This document shows positions 43,284-50,816 of a stretch of DNA of 64,000 bases, one piece after another. Made by a program: the position numbers and the translations under genes. Numbering within the stretch: the stretch's first letter is position 1; every line of letters starts with the position of its first letter. Below the pieces are notes generated by a model. That model was not told where the DNA came from and did no database searches. It saw only the letters and a list, made by a program, of their open reading frames with translations. Origin of the DNA: an uncultured Psychroserpens sp. (GTDB lineage: Bacteria; Bacteroidota; Bacteroidia; Flavobacteriales; Flavobacteriaceae); the NCBI RefSeq assembly GCF_947492715.1, contig NZ_CANLNS010000001.1, positions 1,116,001-1,180,000 of the forward strand, in the 5' to 3' direction.

Positions 43284-44486
43284 TTATCCTTTTACTAAAT
43301 CTTTGGTAATGCGTTGAGATGCTAACTTCGAAGCCAAAACTCCTAAGACTAAAATGGTAAGAATCACTACAATAAAGTTGATGATTTTTAACTCAACAGG
43401 ATACGCCAATGATGGTGTAAGCATAATGAGTTCAAATTGTTTTTGAAGAAATACAATAACAAATCCCAGAGATAAGCCTATTATTCCTGCTAGAATTGTC
43501 ATTAAACTTCCTTGTAAAAAGAAAATACGCCTGATGTCTTTTGTCGTTGTTCCAAGATTAAACAACGTATGAATAGATTCCCGTTTATCTAAGATCATCA
43601 TAATTAGCGCACCAATAACATTAAATAGAGCAATGATAATCACCAAAGTAAAAATAAGGTAAACCGCTACATTTTCGGTATTGAGCATTTTATAAAGCGC
43701 ATCATTAAGTTGCGCTCTATTCTTAACGTCAATTTTAGTTCCTAATGCGTTTTTTAATGCTTCTGAAACTACAGTTTGGTCGGCTTCCTCTGTTAATTTA
43801 AACTCCAGAGACGATACTTGGTCTTCAGCATAATTCAATAAATACCTAGCGGTTTCAATATTAGAAAAAATATACTCGTTGTTCAATTCTTCGTTAATAT
43901 CAAGGATACCAACATTATAGGCATTTACAGAAGTGAAAGCTCCAGTTACTGAAGTGATTTGTCCTTTTCCAGGTTTAGGCACGTAAATTTTTTGATGCCT
44001 TGTTAAATCTAATGTGCCATATGAGAGTTTTCGAGAAACGCCACCACCAGATACAATTTGATCAGTGCCTCGTTCGAGCCAATTTCCGTAGTAAATCATT
44101 GAGTCTATAGATGTAACTGTTGTGAAGTTTTCATCTACACCTTTTAAAGTTACGATTTGATGTTTGTTGTCAAACTCTAAGACAACGCGTTCTTCAATAA
44201 TTTTTGAATACCCCAAAACCCCATCAATAGATTGAATGGCGAGTGCATCGTTTTCTGAAAGTATAAACGACTTGCCCTTAGAGGGGATAACTTTTAGATC
44301 TGGATCAACAAAGGATGAAAACTCTAAACTAAAGTTCTTTAGTCCAGCAAAACCAGAAAGCACTATAAACAAAGCTGCAGAGGCAATTACCGTTCCTGAA
44401 GCGGCAATAATAGTCATAATGTTTATAGAATTATTGCTGCTTTTTGAAAACAGATATCGTTTTGCTATGTAAAGTGAAAAGTTTAT
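43284..44486 (-). CDS. LolC/LolE-type ABC transporter permease, probably with a non-AUG start
   Basis: An inner-membrane permease of the lipoprotein-releasing type, with a MacB-like periplasmic domain (about 70-250) and four helices (one N-terminal and three C-terminal: VYLIFTLVIIIALFNVIGAL, GSLMTILAGIIGLSLGFVIV, IINFIVVILTILVLGVLAS). The first ATG (44417) would cut off the family's conserved N-terminus. The 23 codons before it read INFSLYIAKRYLFSKSSNNS followed by INI, a classic LolC/E start. No ATG, GTG or TTG precedes it before an in-frame stop, so translation probably begins at ATA 44486 or the adjoining ATT. It lies 34 bases after rbfA on the same strand. This gene carries no ATPase partner nearby. 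Confidence 0.75.
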   Translation of the reverse strand: MNFSLYIAKRYLFSKSSNNSINIMTIIAASGTVIASAALFIVLSGFAGLKNFSLEFSSFVDPDLKVIPSKGKSFILSENDALAIQSIDGVLGYSKIIEERVVLEFDNKHQIVTLKGVDENFTTVTSIDSMIYYGNWLERGTDQIVSGGGVSRKLSYGTLDLTRHQKIYVPKPGKGQITSVTGAFTSVNAYNVGILDINEELNNEYIFSNIETARYLLNYAEDQVSSLEFKLTEEADQTVVSEALKNALGTKIDVKNRAQLNDALYKMLNTENVAVYLIFTLVIIIALFNVIGALIMMILDKRESIHTLFNLGTTTKDIRRIFFLQGSLMTILAGIIGLSLGFVIVFLQKQFELIMLTPSLAYPVELKIINFIVVILTILVLGVLASKLASQRITKDLVKG

Positions 44487-44520
44487 AATAAAAGGTGTTT
44501 TGAAGGTTTTGAAAACCCAA

Positions 44521-44916
44521 TTATTTTTTCTTTCGTTTATCTAACAAATCTTGGTCTTTAATTGGGTTGTCTTCTCCTTTAAGTGAACGCTCTATACCTT
44601 CAATATAGTCTAAGGAGTCATCAATAAAAAATTCGAGGTTTGGCATTCGACGTAATTGATGTTTGGTGCGTTGAGCCAATTCATGTCGAATTAATGGTGT
44701 GTTAGAACGAATACCCTCAAGTAATGCTTGGGCTTCTTTGTTTGGGAAAATGCTCAAATATACTTTTGCGATGGATAAATCTGTTGTAACGCTTACCTTG
44801 CTTACCGAAATAATAACGCCTCTCAAGCCACCATCTGTTGCTGCTTTTTGTAATACCTCGGCTAAATCTTGTTGGAGAATACCTCCTATTTTTTTCTGTC
44901 TTTGTGTTTCTTCCAT
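44521..44916 (-). CDS. rbfA: Ribosome-binding factor A
   Basis: 131 residues. It helps mature the 5' end of 16S rRNA in the 30S subunit. Shows the KH-like core: QRQKKIGGILQQDLAEVLQ, VSVTTDLSIAKVYLSIFPN, RHELAQRTKHQLRRMPNLEF and FFIDDSLDYIEGIE. A lysine-rich tail follows. It is upstream of the LolC/E-type permease gene, an order common in Flavobacteriaceae. Confidence 0.93.
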   Translation of the reverse strand: MEETQRQKKIGGILQQDLAEVLQKAATDGGLRGVIISVSKVSVTTDLSIAKVYLSIFPNKEAQALLEGIRSNTPLIRHELAQRTKHQLRRMPNLEFFIDDSLDYIEGIERSLKGEDNPIKDQDLLDKRKKK

Positions 44917-45041
44917 AGTTACTATAATAAGTAATCATCTGCAAAAGTAGATGATATTTAAGGATTATCTTATTTTTGATGGCAAAATTCATACCTTATT
45001 ATAAGATTTCCGTTTTAAAAGGAAACCCAAAATACATTTAC

Positions 45042-45443
45042 ATGAAGAAAATTGAACATATCGGAATTGCCGTAAAAGACCTCGAAGCGTCTAATGCATT
45101 GTTTGCTTCACTCTTTGGAAAGAAGCATTACAAGATTGAAGCCGTAGAGAGCGAAGGCGTTATGACGTCGTTTTTTAAAACAGGACCGAATAAAATAGAG
45201 CTATTACAAGCCACTAATGAAGACAGTCCGATAGCAAAATTTATTGAGAAGAAAGGTGAAGGAATCCATCATATTGCCTTTGCAGTAAAAGATATAGAGA
45301 AGGAAATCGAACGTTTAAAAGGCGAAGGATTTAAAATGATACACGAAAAACCAAAGAAAGGCGCCGATAATAAATTGATTGCATTTTTACACCCAAAAGC
45401 GACAAATGGCGTTCTCATTGAGTTGTGTCAGGATATTGACTAA
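45042..45443 (+). CDS. mce: Methylmalonyl-CoA epimerase
   Basis: 133 residues from ATG 45042, chosen because MKKIEHIGIAVKDL is the family's true N-terminus. An in-frame ATG at 44976 would add 22 unrelated residues. VOC fold with metal ligands in IEHIGIAVKD (His), KIELLQATNEDSP (Glu), GIHHIAFAVKD (His) and GVLIELCQ (Glu). It interconverts the (R) and (S) forms of methylmalonyl-CoA in propionate metabolism. It is divergent from rbfA and lies just before a tRNA gene. Confidence 0.93.
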   Translation: MKKIEHIGIAVKDLEASNALFASLFGKKHYKIEAVESEGVMTSFFKTGPNKIELLQATNEDSPIAKFIEKKGEGIHHIAFAVKDIEKEIERLKGEGFKMIHEKPKKGADNKLIAFLHPKATNGVLIELCQDID

Positions 45444-45462
45444 GAATATTGATACAAATTTC

Positions 45463-45493
45463 TTGCAGTCTTTGAAAATATGTAGTAATATTG
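45463..45493 (+). promoter_or_regulatory. Promoter of the tRNA gene
   Basis: TTG at 45463-45465 and TAATATTG at 45486-45493 are 20 bp apart, the same spacing as P1 and P2 in this window. The -7 element differs by one base from TAnnTTTG. Transcription would start about 4 bases before the tRNA. Confidence 0.55.
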
Positions 45494-45503
45494 CACCCTT
45501 ATT

Positions 45504-45577
45504 GGTCCCATAGCTCAGTTGGTTAGAGCACCTGACTCATAATCAGGTGGTCCTTGGTTCGAGCCCAAGTGGGACCA
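45504..45577 (+). tRNA. tRNA with CAT anticodon (Met, or Ile2 with lysidine)
   Basis: A 74-base cloverleaf. The acceptor stem is GGTCCCA (45504-45510) pairing with TGGGACC (45570-45576), with discriminator A. The D-loop contains AGCTCAGTTGG, the anticodon arm CCTGACTCATAATCAGG carries anticodon CAT, and the T-arm contains GGTTCGAGCC. The 3' CCA is not encoded. It is not initiator-type. CAT can mean elongator Met or, after lysidine modification, the AUA-reading Ile2; the sequence alone does not decide here. Confidence 0.92.
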
Positions 45578-45582
45578 CACTT

Positions 45583-45609
45583 AAAACCCTTCATTGCGAA
45601 GGGTTTTTT
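45583..45609 (+). terminator. Terminator of the tRNA gene
   Basis: Arms AAAACCCTTC (45583-45592) and GAAGGGTTTT (45598-45607) over a 5-base loop, followed by Ts. It lies 6 bases past the tRNA. The next 220 bases, to the cyclase stop, hold nothing I recognise. Confidence 0.88.
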
Positions 45610-45828
45610 GTTTCGTATCCAATTACATTTAGATACTTTTATTTATGAGGGACTTTTAATAAATCGTAAATAAACGCCAATTAATATAACTTCTACTAAA
45701 ATAAATAGGATGACCATAACACTTTAAAATTTTAGACTTATATATAAAACAGGCTGTTAAGAGAAAACCCTAAAAAATCGTTTAGTTTTAACAAATTTGA
45801 TGACGATTTTTAAATAATTAATACGATT

Positions 45829-47871
45829 TCAATTCATGTCTATCCCATGAGATTTTAAGATGTTTTGAAATTCTTTGTTCGTTTGAAGGTGATCAAAAAA
45901 CTCATCATATTCTCTTTTTAAAGTTCTTGTTTGCTTGTTTCTTATCGTATCTAAATGAAAAAAGACACTGTCATTATTTTTTAATGCAGAATACACAACA
46001 GCCAATTGATGACTTTTCTCTCCAGGATGTGCATTTTTACGAATAGAATCTATTGTACGATAGGCCTTAAGGGTGTCACCAGTTTTAACATAACAATAGC
46101 CCAGAAAACGATTGAATACGTTTTCTACTTTTACAATTTCTTCGAGATATGGAATTGCCTTCTTAAATTTTTTTTGATCCATAAATAATCTAAAATAAGA
46201 CCTGTTGATGACAAATTGATTGCTGTCATCATCTCTATTTTGAATTTTATCCATAATTGTTTCAGCGCGCTCATATTCTTCATTTGCTAATAAAGCATTA
46301 AAGTAACTATTGGCTGTTGGAAAAGATAAAGGGTCTAAGCGATAAGCGATTTCGGCTTGCTCTAATTGTTTTTTATACTGTCCAGTGTAAAAGAAATATG
46401 TAGAATATTGGTGTCTGGCAGTTAGATCATTAGGTGATAGTTTGATGGCTCTTTTAAAGGCTATTTCGGCAGCATCATGGTTTCCTTCAATATTATTTAT
46501 TAAGCCTTTTACAGAATATATTCTTGAAATCTTATCATTTATTTTTTCTGCTTTATCTAAATAATCTTTTGCCAAATTAGAGGCTTCAACGGGATCTCTT
46601 CGGGAGTAGTAGGTTTCTAAATATATGGAATTGGCGATTTCGGCATAAGCAAGAGCATAGTTAGGATCTAATGCAATAGCTTCCTTATACAATAAGATAC
46701 TCTTGGCTAAGCTCTCAGTATTGCGTTTATCCGCTTCATTTCTCCCTTCTAAAAACAACTTGTAGGCGTCTATGTTTTGAGTTGGAATAACATCCAAACC
46801 TTGAGCTTCCTCAAAAGATAAATTAATTTCTAGGGCAGCTACAATTTCTTTAGAAACCTCTGTTTGTAGGCTAAATATATTGGTTAAGGTTTTGTCGTAA
46901 TTTTCGGCCCATAAATGTTCATCTGAAACGGCATCAATGAGCTGAGCAACGATTCTAATGTCATTACCATATTTTCTTATACTTCCTTCTAAAATATAAG
47001 ACACCCCTAGTTCTTTTGCAATTTCAGGAATGGTCTTTTTAGTATTCTTGTACTGCATTACAGAAGTTCTAGAAATCACGTGCAAATCCTTAATTTTGGA
47101 CAATTGTGTTAAAATATCTTCAGTAATCCCGTCTCTAAAAATTTCTGCGTCGGATTCAGCACTTAAATTTTCAAATGGTAAAACAGCAATAGATAGTGCT
47201 TTAGAGTTTGCATGAGCAGTATTAAAATGTTGAAAAGCAAATACACCTGCGATTGTAAGAGCTATAAGAAGCATCGCAATTATCAACCATTTAGTTTTGG
47301 AGTTTGATGATGAATTTGTGGCAGAAGACCCTTTTAACTTGCCTTTGACATCCTCAGGTTTTGGAACCACTAAGTTGTCATTGGATATAGCAAATATCGG
47401 CATTGCGCCATCAACATTTTTTAATTCATAAGCATCTAAAAATTGAGCGTCTATGTCTTGATGACTTCTAATTTGATCGTGAACTTTATCTGAAATTAGA
47501 ACACTTCCAGCAACAGCACAAGATTCTACGCGAGATGCTACGTTAACGGCATCGCCAATAATGTCCTCATCAGAATAGATAATATCTCCAACATGAATCC
47601 CAATCCGAACAGGAATTTTAGGATCTTCTAAAAAGGCTTTTTGTAATTCTATAGCGCATTTCACAGCTTCAACACTACTCGTAAAAATACTTAAGGTGCC
47701 ATCTCCAAAATACTGAATAATCTTACCATGAAATGCATCTGTAGTCATTTCAAATGTACTGCGATGTCTGTCTCTAATATTCAGAGCCTCTTTTTCATCG
47801 CGCTGCATTAAAGCTGTGTAGTCTTCAATGTCTGTAAACATTATGGCGGCCAAAAGCCTTTGCTGTGACAT
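45829..47871 (-). CDS. Class III nucleotide cyclase with TolB-like and TPR domains
   Basis: 680 residues. The cyclase domain (about 1-165) has metal-binding aspartates in FTDIEDYTAL and GDGTLSIF, and IGDAVNVASRVES near the C-end of the active site. One membrane helix follows (WLIIAMLLIALTIAGVFAF, about 195-213). Then come a TolB-N/FlgO-like domain (IAVLPFENLSAESDAEIFRD, about 228-350) and six or more TPR units to the end. Cyclase-TPR proteins of this type make cAMP or cGMP in response to an unknown signal. It is divergent (113 bp) from a cyclic-nucleotide-binding sigma-54 activator, which may be the receiver of its product. Confidence 0.88.
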   Translation of the reverse strand: MSQQRLLAAIMFTDIEDYTALMQRDEKEALNIRDRHRSTFEMTTDAFHGKIIQYFGDGTLSIFTSSVEAVKCAIELQKAFLEDPKIPVRIGIHVGDIIYSDEDIIGDAVNVASRVESCAVAGSVLISDKVHDQIRSHQDIDAQFLDAYELKNVDGAMPIFAISNDNLVVPKPEDVKGKLKGSSATNSSSNSKTKWLIIAMLLIALTIAGVFAFQHFNTAHANSKALSIAVLPFENLSAESDAEIFRDGITEDILTQLSKIKDLHVISRTSVMQYKNTKKTIPEIAKELGVSYILEGSIRKYGNDIRIVAQLIDAVSDEHLWAENYDKTLTNIFSLQTEVSKEIVAALEINLSFEEAQGLDVIPTQNIDAYKLFLEGRNEADKRNTESLAKSILLYKEAIALDPNYALAYAEIANSIYLETYYSRRDPVEASNLAKDYLDKAEKINDKISRIYSVKGLINNIEGNHDAAEIAFKRAIKLSPNDLTARHQYSTYFFYTGQYKKQLEQAEIAYRLDPLSFPTANSYFNALLANEEYERAETIMDKIQNRDDDSNQFVINRSYFRLFMDQKKFKKAIPYLEEIVKVENVFNRFLGYCYVKTGDTLKAYRTIDSIRKNAHPGEKSHQLAVVYSALKNNDSVFFHLDTIRNKQTRTLKREYDEFFDHLQTNKEFQNILKSHGIDMN

Positions 47872-47984
47872 TTATGGATTAATTACGTTAGGTGCTACTA
47901 AGTTAATTAAAATTGTTTTGTCATGAGACCAATGCACATTTCTGAAATAATAATTAATATCTTTAACTAGAAATTTATCAAAAA

Positions 47985-49826
47985 ATGCCAGAGCTTAATC
48001 TCGTTAATTTTTTATCCAAAGTCTCATTCTTCTCAGAGGTATCAAAAAAATCTCTAAAGAATTTAGTTGCGAACTCTACTGAGGAATCTTTCAGAAAAAA
48101 TGAAATCATTATAGCTAAAGAAACTATTGGTGATGCTATGTATGTTATTATTAACGGCACAGTTAAAGTTCATGATAACGATCATCAATATGACACCTTG
48201 TTGCAAGGAGAATGCTTTGGCGAATACGCCTTGATAGATAACAAAAAACGATCGGCATCTGTAACCACAATAGAGCGTACAAAGGTTCTTAAAATTGAAC
48301 GTATAGATTTTCTAAATTTGATGACCGAAGATGGCGGGTTTGCACAGGGCATTTTGGCTGTTATGATTAAGCGGCATAGAGAATTGGATGCTATTCAAGA
48401 ACGGTTAGCAAGGTCTAAACTGGAACTTGAATTAGAGAGCTCTAGAACAACCGGACTCGTGCAAGGCGCTATGGATGCTATTATCATGTTTGACAGTAAT
48501 TTTAGAATTGTTCTTACAAACCCATCGGCGAATAAATTACTTGAAAATGATGATACACTACAGCGCAATGTGCTTTATTTTTTTGATGAAGATAGCGCTG
48601 AGGTCATCGAATCACTAATAGATGAAGCTCAGCACAATAAAGCAAAAACCATTAATAATTACATTCCAAATATTGTAAAAGTTATAGGGTCTAATGAAAC
48701 TGAAACCTTAAATGAAGGAACTATTAGTAAGTTTGGAAATGAAACTGAAACGTTCTACACGCTTATTCTTAGGAATATAGAAGAACGATTAGATGCCGAA
48801 AACCAAATTAATTTTTTAACCAATCAAACAGAATATCTCAATAAAGAGATTAAGGAACTTACAAGCGGTTATGGCATTATTGCCGAGGATGTAAAAATGC
48901 AAAATGTTTTAAGTCTTATTAAGCATGTAGCTCCTACAGATGCCACAGTCTTAATAAATGGAGAAACAGGAACAGGGAAAGAGCTTGTATCTAGAGCTAT
49001 CCATGAAGCTAGTAATAGAAATGACAAACCTCTAATACGTATAAATTGCGGGGCCATTCCAGCGAATCTTATTGAAAGTGAATTATTCGGACATAAAAAA
49101 GGAGCGTTTACTGGAGCGACAGCAGATAGGAAAGGACGTTTTTTATTGGCCGATCAAGGCACAATATTTTTAGATGAAATAGGTGAAATGCCTATAGATT
49201 TACAACCTAAATTGCTACGTGTTATTCAAGAAGGAGAATTTGATCCTGTTGGAAGCTCTGAGACGGTTAAGGTTAATGTCAGGATTATTGCTGCGACACA
49301 CAGAGATTTATTACAACACGCCAACGACGGTAAATTTAGAGAAGATTTGTATTATCGTCTTAATGTATTTCCAATTGAAGTACCAGCCTTAAGAGATCGT
49401 GGTAATGATATCTCTTTGATAGCAAATGAAATGATACGTCATTTTTCAAAGAAATTGAATAAAAATATTGTAGATCTAACAGAGGCAGACAAGTCTTTAT
49501 TAATGTCATATCAATGGCCAGGCAATGTTCGAGAACTTCAAAACTTAATCGAACGTGCTATAATCATCTCTAAAGACGATAGAATTAATATTAAGGAGGT
49601 GATTCCAAATGATATGTCTTTTAGTAATGCGCAACAAGACCCTATACGGGAGAAAATTTATACTTCAAAAGAGTTGTCTAATTTAGAAAAAGAGAACATT
49701 TTAAAAGCTCTAAAACAAACACGCTGGAAAATTTCAGGAACACATGGCGCTGCCGAACTACTTCAACTTCCTGCGACCACATTGGCATCAAAAATCAAGG
49801 CTTTTGGTTTAGAACGCCCTATATAA
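47985..49826 (+). CDS. Sigma-54-dependent activator with cyclic-nucleotide-binding domain
   Basis: 613 residues. An N-terminal cNMP-binding domain (about 8-125; IIAKETIGDAMYVIINGTVK and LLQGECFGEYALID, the latter the phosphate-binding cassette region) precedes a PAS-like domain (about 155-265). The AAA+ domain of enhancer-binding proteins (about 297-530) carries the Walker A INGETGTGKELV (about 323-334), the sigma-54 contact loop GAFTGA (about 374-379) and the Walker B FLDEIGEM. A Fis-type helix-turn-helix ends the protein (about 575-610). It has no receiver domain, so cyclic nucleotide, not phosphorylation, is the likely switch. The probable target is the promoter just downstream. Confidence 0.9.
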   Translation: MPELNLVNFLSKVSFFSEVSKKSLKNLVANSTEESFRKNEIIIAKETIGDAMYVIINGTVKVHDNDHQYDTLLQGECFGEYALIDNKKRSASVTTIERTKVLKIERIDFLNLMTEDGGFAQGILAVMIKRHRELDAIQERLARSKLELELESSRTTGLVQGAMDAIIMFDSNFRIVLTNPSANKLLENDDTLQRNVLYFFDEDSAEVIESLIDEAQHNKAKTINNYIPNIVKVIGSNETETLNEGTISKFGNETETFYTLILRNIEERLDAENQINFLTNQTEYLNKEIKELTSGYGIIAEDVKMQNVLSLIKHVAPTDATVLINGETGTGKELVSRAIHEASNRNDKPLIRINCGAIPANLIESELFGHKKGAFTGATADRKGRFLLADQGTIFLDEIGEMPIDLQPKLLRVIQEGEFDPVGSSETVKVNVRIIAATHRDLLQHANDGKFREDLYYRLNVFPIEVPALRDRGNDISLIANEMIRHFSKKLNKNIVDLTEADKSLLMSYQWPGNVRELQNLIERAIIISKDDRINIKEVIPNDMSFSNAQQDPIREKIYTSKELSNLEKENILKALKQTRWKISGTHGAAELLQLPATTLASKIKAFGLERPI

Positions 49827-49829
49827 TTC

Positions 49830-49881
49830 ACGAAATATCGTAAAAATAAAAACGAAATATCGTTAATTAACGAATTTGCGT
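49830..49881. promoter_or_regulatory. Predicted upstream activator sites (three ACGA-N4-TCGT-like elements)
   Basis: ACGAAATATCGT occurs exactly twice (49830-49841 and 49852-49863), 22 bases apart (two helical turns). A third, imperfect copy ACGAATTTGCGT lies at 49870-49881. Each is an inverted repeat ACGA/TCGT. They lie 60-110 bases upstream of a sigma-54 type promoter and directly after the gene for a sigma-54 activator. This is the normal place for enhancer sites. Confidence 0.6.
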
Positions 49882-49940
49882 TTACAGAAACACAATACAA
49901 ATTAGTTGTAAATTGTTGATTATCAATATTTTATAATGTT

Positions 49941-49956
49941 TGGCATGACGTTGGCT
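49941..49956 (+). promoter_or_regulatory. Sigma-54 promoter of the osmC gene
   Basis: TGGCATGACGTTGGCT matches the -24/-12 consensus TGGCAYG-N4-TTGCW with one mismatch. It keeps the invariant GG-N10-GC spacing (GG at 49942-49943, GC at 49954-49955). The predicted start near 49967 leaves a 35-base leader to the OsmC gene. Confidence 0.65.
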
Positions 49957-50001
49957 TTAAACCAGTCAAATTAAAATGTTTAACAAATAAAATTTAAAAC
50001 A

Positions 50002-50553
50002 ATGATTACAACAGCAAACATTAAAAACGGAGTAAATGTAGACCAATTAGTAGACACTATTGGAGCAGTTCAAACCAATCCAGAATTGGCAAAATTTCAA
50101 TTTAGATCTAAAAATGATTGGATTACAGGAGGACATTGCGTGTCTAGTATTAAAGGGTTTTACGGTGTTGGCGCCGAAGATGAATCTCGCCAAGAAACAT
50201 TCACTATGGAGTGCGATCATCCAAACGTATTATTAGGTAATGACAAAGCACCAACACCACCAGAAGTAGTATTACACGCTTTAGGATCTTGCCTTACAGC
50301 AGCAATGACTTATCATGCTGCGGCCAATGGAGTTGATATTGAAAGTGCAACATCTACTTTAGAAGGTGGATGCGATTTACATGGTTTCCTAGGATTGGAC
50401 CCAGAGGTACGTAAAGGTTTTGATGGTATCAAAATGGTACTTAAAGTAAAGTCTGATGCATCTGCAGAGCAATTAGAAAATTTCGCAAAATTCTCACCTG
50501 TATTTGATATGCTTTCAAATCCAACTCCAGTTTCAATAGAAATTGTAAAGTAA
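50002..50553 (+). CDS. OsmC family protein
   Basis: 183 residues. OsmC/Ohr-type fold with a conserved cysteine in LHALGSCLTAAMTYHA (about 94-109) and another in TMECDHPNVLLGNDKAPTPP. The remaining family pattern is VVLHALGSCL and IKMVLKVKSDASAEQL. Such proteins reduce organic peroxides using thiol chemistry. Many in this branch are of uncertain substrate. It lies behind a sigma-54 promoter with activator sites and ahead of a terminator, so it appears to be a single-gene unit controlled by the neighbouring activator. Confidence 0.85.
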   Translation: MITTANIKNGVNVDQLVDTIGAVQTNPELAKFQFRSKNDWITGGHCVSSIKGFYGVGAEDESRQETFTMECDHPNVLLGNDKAPTPPEVVLHALGSCLTAAMTYHAAANGVDIESATSTLEGGCDLHGFLGLDPEVRKGFDGIKMVLKVKSDASAEQLENFAKFSPVFDMLSNPTPVSIEIVK

Positions 50554-50562
50554 CAACAGTTT

Positions 50563-50594
50563 AAAAAGGCTGTTTTCACATAAACAGCCTTTTT
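50563..50594 (+). terminator. Terminator of the osmC gene
   Basis: Arms AAAAAGGCTGTTT (50563-50575) and its complement (50582-50594) over a 6-base loop, ending in Ts. It lies 10 bases past the stop codon. Confidence 0.88.
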
Positions 50595-50614
50595 AAATGC
50601 CAAAAAACAGAAAA

Positions 50615-50743
50615 ATGACAACTATAAAATTAATGCCATCATTGGCTTCAAATATGGAGAACTTTTACACAGGCAGATTGTATTCGTGTGTAAAATCTTC
50701 TCGAGGAGAAAAATGGCACAGTAGAAGACGATTTAAAAAATGA
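50615..50743 (+). CDS. Possible small basic protein (42 residues)
   Basis: An ATG-started frame between the osmC terminator and the oxidoreductase gene. It encodes a 42-residue protein beginning MTTIKLMPSLASNMENFYTG and ending in a basic tail (EKWHSRRRFKK). The opening is vaguely like the N-terminus of small heat-shock proteins, but it is too short to tell. It has no recognised domain. It could be a real small protein, a gene remnant or chance. Confidence 0.3.
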   Translation: MTTIKLMPSLASNMENFYTGRLYSCVKSSRGEKWHSRRRFKK

Positions 50744-50758
50744 GCATCACAACACATT

Positions 50759-50797
50759 AAAAAAGGATTATTGATACGTTGATAGTCCTTTTTTTAA
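50759..50797 (+). terminator. Terminator-like hairpin before the oxidoreductase gene
   Basis: Arms AAAAAAGGA (50759-50767) and TCCTTTTTT (50786-50794) with a T run. It ends about 20 bases before the next start codon. It may end the small frame at 50615 or act as an attenuator of the oxidoreductase gene. Confidence 0.5.
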
Positions 50798-50816
50798 CGG
50801 CAATTTTATACCAACA

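Noticed and set aside
44976-45041. Earlier start for methylmalonyl-CoA epimerase
   Set aside because: It would add 22 residues before the well-conserved family N-terminus and overlap the divergent promoter region of rbfA.
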